A program made the position numbers and the translations under genes. A stretch of DNA of 64,000 nt from Symbiodinium natans (Eukaryota; Sar; Dinophyceae; Suessiales; Symbiodiniaceae), in assembly GCA_905221605.1 (NCBI GenBank), contig CAJNDS010002089.1, positions 188,293 through 252,292 on the forward strand. Reading direction: 5' to 3'. The notes beneath the pieces were generated by a model. That model made no database searches. It was not told the origin of the DNA and saw only the letters and a list, made by a program, of their open reading frames with translations. Position 1 is the stretch's first letter. The number at the start of each line of letters is the position of its first letter. Positions 21,800-32,553 of this stretch are shown piece after piece.

Positions 21800-22475
21800 G
21801 CACTATGCCATGACATGCATGAGTCATGACTGATTAGGTGCCTGCCAGTAGCTGACTGTTTAGGGCGTTTCAACCTTGAAGACTCCCGGGCTCCAATCCG
21901 TCGCCCATCGCCTGTTCATCCCTTTTCAGTATGGCCAGCCCACATGTGGCAGCCGTGCCATGCAGGGCTGTGAATTGGAACTGTTTGCCGTCGCATGCTA
22001 CTTCCAGAAGAAAGGTGGCTTCTGCCACCCGCCTAGCTGGACTAAGCACCGCAAAAGGGACAAGAGTGCCAAAAGGTGTCCAAGCATCCTCAATGACTCA
22101 GTATGCACTCTTCGGAAGTGCTACACTGCTACAGACTGCTACACTTACTGGGCTGTCACTTCGGAAGTCTCCCCCTGTTTCCTGGTGCAAAGCTTCGGCA
22201 GCCTACGTGAACAAACGTGTCAAACTTGCACAAGGCTGTTCAAATGAAAGCTATTTTTTGCACAGGGCCATCGCCATCAAGCGTGCCAGCATCCTCCTTT
22301 CCATGCATGGAGCGCGCACCTCCTTGTCGCCGCCACAGATCTAAAACGGCAGCCACACGAAATCATTTAACCCAAGAGCCATTTCTCAACGCCACGGAGC
22401 CACTTCAACAGGTGACTACGGAGTCTAAGGGTAAGCTTACATTCTCGATGCCTTTCCGAAGTTCGCGCTTGAGTG
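21800..22475. other. Plus-strand frames, undecided
   Basis: Plus frames 21,876-22,247 and 21,931-22,344 overlap. The second reads NKRVKLAQGCSNESYFLHRA. They cannot both be real, and no splice site helps. Confidence 0.3.
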
Positions 22476-23013
22476 CTAGACATCTGTTTGGGAGAGCATG
22501 CGTCTGCTCTCACTGACTACATGGAGGCAGTGCCACATGGCCCCTGAGCTGCCATGCATCTGCAGAAAGTACCAATGGGCTGCACTCGTCATGTATGCAG
22601 TGGCACCACAGGGCCCTAACGCTCTACAGGCTCTGCAGGCTCTACACGCTGCGCTTGGCCTCTTGCTCCACACGCTCCTTCTCAGCTGCTGCTGCCAACT
22701 CAGCCCGCTCTAAGGCTCTCTGCTCCACCTCCTAGGTTCAAAGAGTTTCGGGGGATGTTTTGGGAGTTCGAGGCACAATGGCTCACAAGTGATTTGAAGT
22801 GTGCTGAGCTTCTGCAGCTTGCTTGGCTTGTCGTGGCTGGGTTCGAGATCTGTGAGGTAAAAAGAAAGCCCGGATGGGACTGCAAGACTGCAATCTAGAA
22901 TCTAGCAGAAATGGTGAGAACACTGACCTTGTGACCATGCGCACAGGCACGAATGCGGCCACCAAAGTGCGGACGTGATCAAGCACCAGCAGCCCGCAAA
23001 GCAGCCAAGCCAT
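22476..23013 (-). CDS. Two exon candidates, one hydrophobic
   Basis: Positions 22,783-23,013 read MAWLLCGLLVLDHVRTLVAA then a possible donor at CGCATG|GTCACA. Positions 22,476-22,673 read TSAAHWYFLQMHGSSGAMW. Both are short and unconnected. Confidence 0.3.
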
Positions 23014-23253
23014 TCATGTAAACCGACAGACTGTGTGGAGACGTGTGGAGATTTGTGGGGATTTCTCAGTTGCTTGCGGGGCAGAATGGGAAGCCAAGAC
23101 CGAGCGCACAGAGACTGCAGACGCCTGCTGTAACTTGCTGGGTCCCAGGCCCACTCCTGTCTGATCTTGCCTGCCGGACTTTGGATGCAAGCAAGTCCAA
23201 AGAAGTTAGCCGGAGGCTGGGATGCAAGCCCAAATCCCTAAAAATCCAGCGAC

Positions 23254-23311
23254 CTGCAATCTTCTGCTTGGTGTCGAACTCGTCCACGAGATTCTTGAGC
23301 TTCTCCCCCGC
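23254..23311 (-). CDS. Internal exon, charged helix
   Basis: A 58-base exon bounded by acceptor gtggcag|G (23,312) and donor TTGCAG|GTCGCT (23,253). It reads GEKLKNLVDEFDTKQKIA. The sharp boundaries and the charged helical product make it convincing despite the length. Confidence 0.58.
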
Positions 23312-23630
23312 CTGCCACTTCGGGCTTCAGGGTGCAACGTGTTGGAGTTTGTAAGGTCCTGTCGATTCGGTATGAGTCGGTTAGCTTCCCTGTAGCAAGG
23401 ATCTGGTGAGAGAAGCTCGTAGCCGGTCCGAGCCCACGGAGAGTTTCCTTGCTGTTGGTCTGTGAGGGTCTGTGTGCCAGACCAGCACCTGCGTTTCTTT
23501 TTTGGAAGTGATGCTCTCGGCTGCTGTCTTGGAATGAAACATGTGTCGGTTGGTTGTGCATTGTTACTCCTCAAGTAGAGCCTGCGCCAGGTTCCCGCAC
23601 CGATCACTCTACAATACGCCCGTGGTATCC

Positions 23631-24586
23631 TCATGGTAGGCTACATGGTCCATGATCTGGAAACATGGAGGATTCGGTCCAATGTCCATCTGATGGTCTC
23701 TGGCGGTGTGAAGGGCCATGTGGGGAGGTTCCGAAGGGGCCCTTGTTGCATCTTAGCACCTGCTGCCGAGAAGCTTCTGTGGGAGTTTGGATTTCTTCAT
23801 TGGGTTCAGCTGCTATGTTGTTTCGGAGGAAAGCTTCGTGAAACTTGTGAATGATGACCATCAATCACGGCATCATGCTCTGGATTTCAACATTGCTAAG
23901 CTACCCATTGTCAACCCTTTGAGCCAGCTTGCATACAGCCGCGTATCGGAGTCTGCCCGCAGATGGGGAGCAACCACCTCAGTGCTTGGGAATTTTGGGG
24001 CATTACCACTACAGGGCCCCGAAGCATGATTCAATGCTGGTTGGGGATAAGCTGAAACCGAACACTGCTCGTGGCCAGAACTCTCCTCAACCGACTTGCA
24101 GACAGGTTGCGCTCTTTGGGCCCTTGAGCTTCACATGCCTGCTTCGGCTGCTGCATTTCCCTCCATTTCCATCGGACGCAAGACCACCCTGCACTTCCTG
24201 CATAATTATCGGGTGGTTGATCCTAGGTGAGCGGGGTTGGATGCCTTCTGCAACCCACTCACCCCCCAATTCACGACCAAACGTCATGAAGCTCACCACT
24301 TGACCGAATCTCCCGGCCTCTTTGGATCTCGTTGCCAAAGGTACTTCTCCCGCTCAAGCTCAAGGTAGAACTCTTCCATGTCAGCTGCCATGGTTAGCGG
24401 GTGTCCAAGCATCCAGGATGGTTCGGCTTTCGGGGCTCTTGATCGTTCAGGCCAGGCTGTCAAGCTTCGTGTCCAAGAGGCAGGTCTCGGGGGGGAGGGG
24501 GGGGGGGTTGTCAAGTGCGACACGACCTTACTTTGTTTTGCTGCCCGTGCCCAGCGACCTGAAAACCTATTCAGCCCTGAGCGCAC
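23631..24586 (-). CDS. Three exon candidates of a minus-strand gene
   Basis: Positions 24,293 to about 24,430 read MEEFYLELEREKYLWQRDPK to a TGA. Positions 24,087-24,338 read GQVVSFMTFGRELGGEWV, with a GTGAGT donor inside. Positions about 23,770-23,864 read NNIAAEPNEEIQTPTEASRQ and meet a donor CAG|GTGCTA. Exact joins were not resolved. They lie downstream of the 24.7-25.1 kb exons on the same strand. Confidence 0.48.
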
Positions 24587-24665
24587 CTGGTGGGCAGAAA
24601 CAGATGCGGCCGTTGGGGTGACCTTAGCCCCAGTTGCGATTCACGCAACTTGACCTCTGAATCGT

Positions 24666-25101
24666 CTAGCGGCGAAGGTTGTCTGTTTCGTCCACTAAAC
24701 ATTGGGGCGTACTAAGGCGGAAGAGTACATTTACTTCCCACGCTGTTCCTTGCCCTGTATGCTGCTGGATAAGTTCTTGTGTGCTCGCTCCTTCTAAAGC
24801 AGCAGAATCCAGAAAGTCTTGTGCTGTGTGTGACATGGCATTTTTGCCAATGTTTCTTGTTGCTTCTTCGTGCTTTCGCACGCTGCTGCTCAAGAGGCCA
24901 GTCTTATATCTTCGCTGCTTGCTTTGGTTGCAAAGGCTTGCTTCCGTCGTGTTTGTTGTCCACAACCACCGTGTTAAACGAAGTCCGCCTAAGTGCTGAA
25001 GCTCTCGGGTATCGGTGAGTCCCGGAAGCACAGTTGCATGATCGGATAATGTTCAATCTCATATTGTTCAGTGCATCCTGGGCCTCAGGTCTCCAGGACA
25101 T
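24666..25101 (-). CDS. Hypothetical protein, N-terminal exon plus a helical exon
   Basis: A possible start is the ATG at 25,101, reading MSWRPEAQDALNNMRLNII. Positions 24,666 to about 24,890 follow an acceptor ttgagcag and read VRKHEEATRNIGKNAMSH, EGASTQELIQQHTGQGTAW and RLSTPQCLVDETDNLRR to the stop. Composition is clearly protein-like and the other frames contain stops. No family is recognised. Confidence 0.57.
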
Positions 25102-25217
25102 GGTTCTCTCGTTGGACGGAGTTTGGACAGCTTCGATCTTGAAATCCTTTGAGTGTCAGATTACGTAAGGTGTAGCCCATTACCACACCATGCGGACGGT
25201 TCAATACATGGGCGAGC

Positions 25218-25850
25218 TCATTGCCTGACTTGGTATGTCCTCCCCTCCTGGGCCACAGGACGCCCGTCGAAGAGCTGCTTGATGGCGCTCAGGGCACGCT
25301 TCTCCTCATCACTGACGTCAGTGTAAACAGCTTCTCGGCGGCTGCACGTGAAGTGAATGTATGTATGGGGCGACAAAATTTTTGCGGCCATCGTGCTTCC
25401 ATTTGTGCGGTATCTATCTGTCAGAAAACCAATCTGCTGTCGTGGGTTCAAAACCTGTCTAACTCCTTCTGCTACGAAGGGAGGGGCGTGGGAAGGGGTA
25501 GGGTGAGGAGACAAACAGCTCCCAGCACGCCACCTTGCGCATGTGCTAAACCAAAAGACAGAGACGGAATTCTTCATGTCTTCCCCATTAGGTGGGTGAG
25601 GTGGTGGGTGTGGCTCGTCGCCCAAAGTCGGCGCCTCCTCTTCAGTCAGCGCGGTGCGGGTCGGGGCCTCTGGTGACGTTGGTTCGGGTGCCGGCGTGGC
25701 CGGTGCGGCCACCTCGGGTGCCGCCGGTTTGGTTGGCAAAGCTGCCGGGCCGATGGCAGAGGCCGGTCGAATCACCATGCGTGGAGGTGCCTGACCTCGG
25801 CCAGCTGAGGTGGGCTGAAGTCTGCTTGCATGTCAAAGTTGCGATTACAT
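25218..25850 (-). CDS. Ala/Pro-rich exon plus C-terminal exon
   Basis: Positions 25,590 to about 25,850 read an Ala/Pro/Thr-rich linker (PTKPAAPEVAAPATPAPEP) followed by an acidic part. Positions 25,218-25,341 follow an acceptor cacgtgcag and read VYTDVSDEEKRALSAIKQ, LFDGRPVAQEG and the stop. The second is exactly one base plus 41 codons. A matching phase-2 donor for the first exon was not found. The product looks like a disordered linker leading to a short helical tail. Function unknown. Confidence 0.55.
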
Positions 25851-26900
25851 GCTGCATGAGCGCGCACCAAGCCCGCACAACCATTCAGAGCAAAGGACCC
25901 AAGCTAAAATAAACATGTCAAGAATCAGAAGCTTCATGAGATAACATCTGCTCACAAGTCCTCTCCCTTTCTCAAGCAATGAATCAGCACACCGTGCCAT
26001 GGCAGGGGTCCAGCTAACTAGTTGGAGCGCGGCGCGTATCTCGCCGCGTGGTTTCCTTCGGTTTCTTGGGTGGGGTGGCGGGGGGGGGGTGGGGGGGGGG
26101 GGGATAATTCCGCCCCCCCTATTGCAACTTGCCAGCATGTCCTCAGTCATTTAGTGCTCCAGTTTGCAGGGTTTGGGGCTTGGAGTTTAGCCTTGATGTT
26201 GGGCTTCGGGGTTTAGGCCTCTGGCAACTCTGCAGATGCTAAGACTTAAACCGTAGCCCTCCGACTTGCTAAATCCGCCCTATGGGCTTGGGGGGGGTTA
26301 GGGTTTAGGGTTTAGGGTGTATAGGGCTTAGGGGGTTTAAGGGTACTTACGGCTCTGCTTTGTCCCAGGGTTTAGGGCTAGGACTGAGGATTGAGGATGT
26401 GGGGCTTAGGGTCGAGGTCTCTGGGTTTGAGGTTCTGCGTTGAGGTTTTCCCAAAACCTGATTCCGGAAATCCTACTGCCCCAGAATCCTCAAGCAACTT
26501 TTCCTATAAAGCCCTACACCTTAAAACATCCCTAAGCCCCTAAACTCTAAACCCCTGAAAGCCCTAAAATCCTTGAAAACGGAAAGTAGTTTTAGGCATT
26601 TCAGAACTCCTTAAAGGGAGTGAATTCCCTAGGCGAAAACACTAAAATACGTGTTTCCCCCTTAGAGTGCCGTTTATAACGCGCTCCCACCTCTCAGGAC
26701 GCCGAGTACCTTGTAAATAGCACCATTTTTTGCAAATTCCAGCCATCTTAATTTTCAATCTCTGCACGAAAACGCACGGCGAGATGTGCGCCGCGCACCT
26801 AGTGTGATGGGTTAAATGGCGTGAGGTTCAACCACTCCACGGCGCTCCCCATAAGTGCACCTATAAGAAGGCGGGGTGCAACCTCCAAGGCACCGAAATT
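25851..26900. other. No gene; poly-G and degenerate telomere-like repeats
   Basis: A G-rich homopolymer block lies at 26,079-26,102. From 26,157 to 26,620 the sequence is full of TTTAGGG-like words. The remainder shows no coding frame I trust. Confidence 0.6.
26290..26600. repeat. Inverted telomere-like blocks
   Basis: TTTAGGG tandems run in plus orientation at 26,296-26,318, with degenerate copies to 26,345. About 200 bp further on the words switch to CCCTAAA orientation (26,520-26,575), giving a head-to-head arrangement. Confidence 0.75.
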
Positions 26901-26917
26901 GCAGCAAAGAAGCTTAC

Positions 26918-27597
26918 AATCATCCTTTGCGGTGTCGCCACATAGCTGACCCGGGAAGGTGTTGCATAGCCTGACATGGGTGGAGCTGGGATGGTGTGGT
27001 AGCCGGCGCCAGCTGGCAACGTGACCGCGCTAGAACCAGCTGTCACGTAGTGCCCACTTCCTCATCTGTGCTGAGAATGCGCTGGTTTCTGCCTGTGCCT
27101 CGTTTAGGTAAAGCATCAAAAAGTATTTAAACAAAAAGTATCAAGGAAATGGAGAATAGCCCAGCTTCCTGCCGGCGTTCCTGCCGGCAGACTCACGGTG
27201 CTCGAGCCCGCCGGCACGTGGCTGCTGGATCCAGCAGGCAGGCTAACGGCACTGGAACCAGTACCGGCATAGAAGTAAGCACCTGTCTCCAACAACTGAA
27301 AGACCCGCAGAGCAGCCTCATTGTTTTTTGTTTTTTCTGTGCACACACACAATAACAACTGCGTGAGTGTCGACAAAGCGAGGCACTGGAGCCCAACATG
27401 GGCTGGGCTGTGTAGCTGCCGGCAGGCGGCTGGGCCGGTTTCACCTCCGAATAAGGCTTCCGGATTTTCGGACTTGTGGAATTTGCGGCTACGGTTCCCC
27501 TCAGCACCACTGTTCTGCTACTAGGTGAGGGAGCGTCTGTGGGGGGTGATTCGCCACCCTGGCCATGGGCGTCAAATGTCCCCCAGTTGGAGGACAC
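26918..27597 (-). CDS. Pro/Ser/Thr-rich protein with SLPAG repeats, three in-phase exons
   Basis: Exons 27,393 to about 27,597, 27,169-27,282 and 26,918-27,039 join in phase. The first intron is 110 bases with a GC donor (TTGG|GCTCCA) and acceptor gacag. The second is 129 bases with a GA donor (GCAG|GAAGCT) and acceptor gacag. The GA junction is supported because it continues the protein repeat: GSSAVSLPAG, GSSTVSLPAG and, across the splice, GSSAVTLPAG. The first exon reads SNWGTFDAHGQGGESPPTD and KPAQPPAGSYTAQPML. The third ends near TPQRMI at a GTAAGC donor. It looks like a disordered, repeat-bearing protein; no function can be named. Confidence 0.68.
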
Positions 27598-27624
27598 CCC
27601 TCACCCCATTTCATGAGAGGTCTC

Positions 27625-28495
27625 CTAAGATTCTCCATAATTTGGCGGAGGTTTCATGTATGGAGCGAGATTCTTAAGCCCTGTAGCCCGGGGCTCAATT
27701 TGGCGGCTCCCGCGGCTCACGTTGAGAACCTCCGAACGCGGACCACCGGAGTCACCGGATTGAGGGTTTGTACCAGGACTGCCCAAGCCAAAAAAGCAAC
27801 CCGAAATCGGCTCCCAACAAGTCTCCCTCCCGCGGACTTCAGCTGCGGGGCAGGAGCAAGAGTCGTCGGACAAGAAGGCAGCCTGAGTTGCTCGCCAAAA
27901 CCCCTCAAGGAACTTAGCCGCAATTCTGGAATGAGGATTCCCGGGTTCGACGTCAAATGTCAAAAGATTCAGCTTGCCAAAGGAGTCGTTACCAAGGGCA
28001 AGCAAGCGGCACCCTGGTTGAGTAGAGCGAGTTGCATCGAGGCAAATGGGCGGGTCGCTTCGGAGAGTCTGCCTCCGCATAGGGCAACCTGATCCATCCT
28101 GAGCGGTGTGGAACGAACCCAGTCCTCAAACCCAACTCTTCAAAAAGGGACGAAGCCTGGTTCCATGTGGTTCCTGACAGTAGCTCTAAGCTGCCAATAT
28201 CTCGCCAGGGCTCCAGGGCCGTCCATGGCAAAAAAAGAATTAAGCTTTTAAAGAGACGTGCCAAGTCGAACCGGTTGGGGAAGTGTGGCGGCGCGGTGCT
28301 TCTCCCAGCTGAGCCGAAGCAGCTTTGGAATGCGGAGTATCGTAGCTGCAAGTAAGCATTCCGCATCCTGATCCCATCAATTCCACCACAAGTTTTGATG
28401 TTAGGCGTCGTATCGTAGTCTACGAGGTGTTCCCTAAATAACCCTTGAGGCCGTTTGCGGACGACGAGCCTGCTCCAGAACCGCCTCGAAGGCAA
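27625..28495 (-). CDS. Upstream exons of the SLPAG-repeat gene (candidates)
   Basis: The frame 27,625-28,080 (151 codons) reads GCRLLALGNDSFGKLNLLTF, then a Cys/Glu-rich part, and ends PYMKPPPNYGES just before the first exon of the repeat gene. The frame 27,989-28,495 reads RLVVRKRPQGLFREHLVDYD and overlaps it, so a splice must separate them. The beta-like 'LLALGNDSFGKLNLLTF' faintly recalls a WD40 blade, but one match is not enough to assign it. Confidence 0.5.
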
Positions 28496-28719
28496 GCAGA
28501 CAAACGTCTACCTGCAAAAGAACCACCCGATGCACACATGTTCACGGTCTAGTTCACAACCTAAGGTGGAGTGCGCGCTGCATCCACTCCAGCGCGGCCT
28601 AAAGCCATAGGCTATGGTCTTAGTGCGCTGCCGAACTGTGCCTGCTGTGAATGCCTGCTATGAAGTGCCTCAACACCATTTGCAGGGCCTGCTGCATGCT
28701 GTCGCAACATGCGACTGCG

Positions 28720-29101
28720 TCAGTTACCAATACAGTTTGTCCCAAGGCTAAGCTGGATTTGCAACTGTTTTTTGGGGGCGTTTGCCATGGTATTTCTGAA
28801 AAAGAGACTCAGGACCTCGTTCTTCCTCATCCTAATTCTGTCAGCTGATGGCTGATTTCCAACTTCAAGCGGGCCTCCTCGCAGCATTTTTGCGAGGACG
28901 TGCCTTCCTGACCATGCGCACAGATGCGTATAGAGGGCTTGGAAATAAGGCTTGTGGAGATGTAGGGACGCAAAGTTCAAGATCGTCATGGGGGCATGGC
29001 TTTGCGGGTCTCGGCTGCCCGCCCTGCCTTTGACGGGGGGATGAGATGCAGAAAGGGGTCATCAAACTTGGCTTTTTGACTCTCACAGTCGCTCCCCCCA
29101 C
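28720..29101 (-). CDS. Two overlapping exon candidates
   Basis: Positions 28,865-29,101 read HDDLELCVPTSPQALFPSPL and a basic end (RKARPRKNAARRPA). Positions 28,720 to about 28,870 read SADRIRMRKNEVLSLFFRNT. No splice site was fixed. Confidence 0.38.
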
Positions 29102-29125
29102 TCTCCTGGCCTACGTGGCTTCTAG

Positions 29126-29569
29126 GACTTCATAGGGTGCGCCCAAGCAGGCAGCGCCTCTTCGGCGAAGCAAGGGCTCATGTCGGGCACAGCGCAGCAG
29201 AGCGCCTTTGAGCAACCCAAGGGGCTCCTAAAAAAAGGCTTCGAACTTGTCCTAAACACCCCAGGCAGTTCCACCGCGTCCCCAAAGCAAGTCTTCGGAA
29301 TGCCAGGCTTGAAATTCCAAAAAGCCACCCCCCCCCCAGGCGGCAACGAGGCGCTCGACTCAGGCCGGCGGCCCAGCAGGAGTTGGGAATTGCACCGAAG
29401 CGCCGCAGGGCCTCACAGGTTTCCCAGTGGCTCGGGCCTCTTGGCCTCATATCTTGGGGGACCCATAAGCAGCTGTAGTAAGTCGAGAGCTATTCAGGAG
29501 ACTGCGCAGCTTTGGTGGCAGCTGGGCTTTTCTGAGGGGGGTGGAGCAAGCAAAAGAGGGCAGGGCTGA
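29126..29569 (+). CDS. Plus-strand exon, hypothetical protein
   Basis: A pyrimidine-rich acceptor (ggcttctag|GAC) opens a frame at 29,126 that runs 147 codons to a TGA at 29,567-29,569. It reads SASSAKQGLMSGTAQQSAFE and KGLLKKGFELVLNTPGSSTA. An internal ATG lies at 29,180. The antisense frames are less protein-like. It interrupts the minus-strand run, so it is either a separate gene or an antisense open frame. Confidence 0.5.
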   Translation, partial: DFIGCAQAGSASSAKQGLMSGTAQQSAFEQPKGLLKKGFELVLNTPGSSTASPKQVFGMPGLKFQKATPPPGGNEALDSGRRPSRSWELHRSAAGPHRFPSGSGLLASYLGGPISSCSKSRAIQETAQLWWQLGFSEGGGASKRGQG

Positions 29570-29721
29570 AAGCAGACACCGGAAAGAGTCGAAGAAGTTG
29601 TTGAAGTAAGTATGTTCCAGCTTTGTTGCTGTTGTTCAGGCACCTCAAATTGCCATGAGCTTGCCTGTTCCATTTTCGGCTGCAAGCTTAGAAGATTTGA
29701 AGTTGTGTTTCCGGGCTGTTC

Positions 29722-30037
29722 TCAAAAACTATGCTCAAACATGTGAACAAAACTGTGGGATATTTTGTTCGACGCCCCACAAAAATGTCTTTTAAGCAAC
29801 TCAGGGAAGATTGGTTCATGCAGATTGGCGAACAAAAGCCATTCTCGGGGTGGAGACGTGGAAAGGTTCTGCTTTGAACGCTCGCTTGAGAATCCTGCTC
29901 TTGCCTCCAATGTCAACCCGGATCTGACATGCGACTGCAGGCTTTGGCCACCGTGCGCCTGCAGCGTTAGGGCTTCCTGGCCTCGGTGGGGGGCAGGTCA
30001 GGAACCGGGTCGAGTCTGAATTGGGATTCGCCACCAA
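29722..30037 (-). CDS. Exon candidate, two frames open
   Basis: Positions 29,722-29,916 read REWLLFANLHEPIFPELLKR and end MFEHSF. Positions 29,816-30,037 read CQIRVDIGGKSRILKRAFK. Only one can be right in the overlap. Confidence 0.35.
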
Positions 30038-30425
30038 CCGTTCTGGTACACGATGACACTGCGGTGTTGCAGGTTTTGCATGCTTCCTTTCCAGAAGGAC
30101 AAGCCCTCCCTAAGGGCCTAAACACTGAACGTTGCTGCTGAAGTCAGGGTCTAGGTTTTACAAGCTTGCTCAGCGATCAGGCAAGAGTGCATTCTTTGTG
30201 GGTGTCATCGAAGTTATACAGCAGGTATTATAGCTGTCCTTGAGCTTCCGAAACCGACAACCGACCCTCCGTGAACCGGACCGGTGGCCGAGCAGTTGAG
30301 ACGTCCCAAAAGCAAGTCTGCGGCGGCGCCTGACAGGTTCTAGGGATGCCCAGAGCCAGAGATGCTCGGAGATGCTGATCGAATGCTTGGGGTTCTTGGG
30401 CACTTGCCCCTAAACACCCGCTTGT

Positions 30426-30735
30426 TTACCACTTTTTGAGTGTGGAGGCTCCGTGATCCCCGAAGATCCCCAAGCATTCCGAAGCATTCCGAAGCGCGGC
30501 TCCAGCAACAAGGTCAGGTATGTCCAAGGCACGTCGCAGATCCTCGGCGCTGAGGGTGTCGAAGGGCGGAGGCAGGGATAAGCCGGAGCCCAGATAAGCG
30601 CCCAGGCGAGAGCCCAGCCTCGCCATCCAGGGCTTTTCCGCATTCAAAGGTCTTGAGGGTTTGGATGGTGCCACCCTTAAACTCTAAACTCCACACATCC
30701 CTTGCCTTGACCAAGCTGACAGACTTTGAGGCCAC
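30426..30735 (-). CDS. C-terminal exon(s), hypothetical protein
   Basis: The frame 30,426-30,674 reads PWMARLGSRLGAYLGSGL, FDTLSAEDLRRALDIPDLVA and a C-terminal LGIFGDHGASTLKKW with TAA. The overlapping upstream frame (30,514-30,735) starts SKSVSLVKARDVWSLEFKGG and is probably the preceding exon, with a donor around TTTAAGG|GTGGCA. No family is recognised. Confidence 0.6.
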
Positions 30736-30996
30736 ATGCTAGGATGAGAAACTACCGGTAGCCCGAGACTCAAAAGTCGCCGCACAACTTGGAAGGCATG
30801 GAGTCTACAATCGTCATGCTACTCTTCGGGTGCTGGGCCGCCCGCAGGAGCCATGTCAGCAAGAGTAGGCTCATCCGGGGGCTGGGAGTTCAGAACGTTG
30901 ATCGGGTATGATCGAGCGCTTCTGATTATAAACTATGAAGTTCTTACGGCTTCTGCTCCCGCGCCCATGCACACCTCGACAGGGCTTCAAGATAAC

Positions 30997-31200
30997 TTAT
31001 TGAGGGTGAGAACTGCATGGTGAGCTGCTTATTCCTGTGAGCCGGCGGTAGCCTCGCTGCCATGATACCAGAGTGGTTCGAAAACTGCCGCGGGTGTGGA
31101 TTGACCGCCCTGCCAAGCCTGACTTCCTTTCAGCTGGAAGGGGTACGCGCCACGTCTTGAACCATAGGAGGCTTCGCCTGCCTATGTCTTTCGCCCACAA
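30997..31200 (-). CDS. Exon candidate, low support
   Basis: The frame reads AKDIGRRSLLWFKTWRVPL. A different minus frame reads SPSISYLEALSRCAWAREQK after an acceptor gcggcag. Undecided. Confidence 0.32.
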   Translation of the reverse strand: MWAKDIGRRSLLWFKTWRVPLPAERKSGLAGRSIHTRGSFRTTLVSWQRGYRRLTGISSSPCSSHPQ

Positions 31201-31410
31201 AAGCTAGACGCACAGGTTTCCTGTGAGTCGATTCATGGCGCTTGCTCTTGCTGTTGCGCAGGGGTTCAGGGGCTGGGAGGATACACTAGAATCGTCACTA
31301 GAAACATCTGGAAACGCTTCTGCTAAAGGATCCAGAGTTTTCCACGGGTTCTAACTGATGGCATACCAAAGCCCCAAGCTACAAGCTGGCCCTTGCCACG
31401 CTTGAGGACT

Positions 31411-31860
31411 TCACAGGTGCCCCGTAGGCACAGCCTGTCTGGAGGCTGAATTCACTTCCTGCGGGCTGCTGTTCTGAAGTTCCAAAGGGGCTTCAAGGCT
31501 TTCAGGGCTTTGGCCTCCGAGTTTGGCTTTCGGTGGGTGGATTCCATCTTCCACCGAACTGACTCTAACTCGGTTCGGGGATGATTGATCAGGAGTATGA
31601 TTCTGTAACAGGGTTCTGAACACAAGCTTATGCTGCGAGGAAGTGCGGGCTTTGAGGGTCGTCTGCGTGGCATGTTGAACCAAGGTGACTGGACAAACAC
31701 GATAACTGAACTGTGCCTGGCTCTTGCAAACTTGCTCCGTCGAGCCCTGCGCCTTGTCTTCAAGTAGCCATACTTCTTGGAGAACTTCTCCAGTTCCTGT
31801 GGCCAGCGGCCCCAATTCCCGCCCGCTGCCCAAAACGCGTTTCTTTGTGAAAGTGGCCAT
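31411..31860 (-). CDS. Hypothetical protein, two long frames in parallel
   Basis: The frame 31,411-31,860 (149 codons) reads ATGTGEVLQEVWLLEDKAQG and EAPLELQNSSPQEVNSASR. The frame to 31,452 reads GRWPQELEKFSKKYGYLKT, RRRARRSKFARARHSS and a Lys-rich end. Both lack stops for over 100 codons. The second continues upstream to 32,504 only because of a GA-rich microsatellite. Confidence 0.45.
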   Translation of the reverse strand: MATFTKKRVLGSGRELGPLATGTGEVLQEVWLLEDKAQGSTEQVCKSQAQFSYRVCPVTLVQHATQTTLKARTSSQHKLVFRTLLQNHTPDQSSPNRVRVSSVEDGIHPPKAKLGGQSPESLEAPLELQNSSPQEVNSASRQAVPTGHL

Positions 31861-32185
31861 GTGTGGTCTTTAGGACTCCCGAAAGCCCCACCTCGCCGAC
31901 GACCTTGTTGTCCAGCAAGTGCCGCCACATTTTGTAGTGGACGAACGCCCTGGGAATGCTCAGGGGAGCGTCGGGCTTGACAATGCGGCGCGGATGGATG
32001 TGTTGGATATGCAGACCTGTGTTCCACTTCCCAGTCCCACACCGAACAAACCGGAGACATCAGCAACCACATCTCTGCGTCCCAGATGCAGAAGCAAAGC
32101 AGCCACTGCCAGCACGAGCGAGGCGACCGTACACTGGCAAATGCAAGGAGGAAAAGCAGGGAGGAAAAGAACAAAGGCTGGAGGG

Positions 32186-32300
32186 AGAGCGAGAGAGAGC
32201 GAGAGAGAGCGAGAGAGAGAGCGAGAGAGAAAAGAGACAAAGACAAAGACAGAAGGAGAGAGAGGAGAGAGGGAAAGAGAGCGCGAGAGAAAACTACAAA
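32186..32300 (+). repeat. GA-rich microsatellite
   Basis: GAGAGAGC/GAGA-type purine repeat; the Arg/Glu-rich plus frames across it are artefacts. Confidence 0.9.
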
Positions 32301-32553
32301 AAGCAAGGAGAGGGAAGACAATCGGAGAGCAGCGCTGTTACCATCTTGCACTGCCGCCTCGATGGCATTTGGCAGGGCCACGTTGCAAAGCGTAAAGTCG
32401 AAGTCTTCCTGGTGGGGGGGGGGCCAACAGTCTCCCGAAAGTCTGACCTCAACGCTTGCTTTGACGGTTGAGAAAGCTTTGTTTGCGGAGCAGGGCTTGG
32501 GCAAAGAACATGCCGACTCCTGCTAGCACACCAAAAAATTGTTAGTGCCAAGA

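Noticed and set aside
27625-28080. WD40 repeat
   Set aside because: Only one blade-like string; no second repeat or WD dipeptide.
29180-29450. Minus-strand ORFs opposite the 29.1-29.6 kb exon
   Set aside because: Less protein-like and without an acceptor, whereas the plus frame starts at a good AG|G acceptor.
31860-32504. N-terminal part of a 350-codon minus ORF rich in Leu/Ser
   Set aside because: Produced by the GA-rich microsatellite; only the part below 31,860 is considered.
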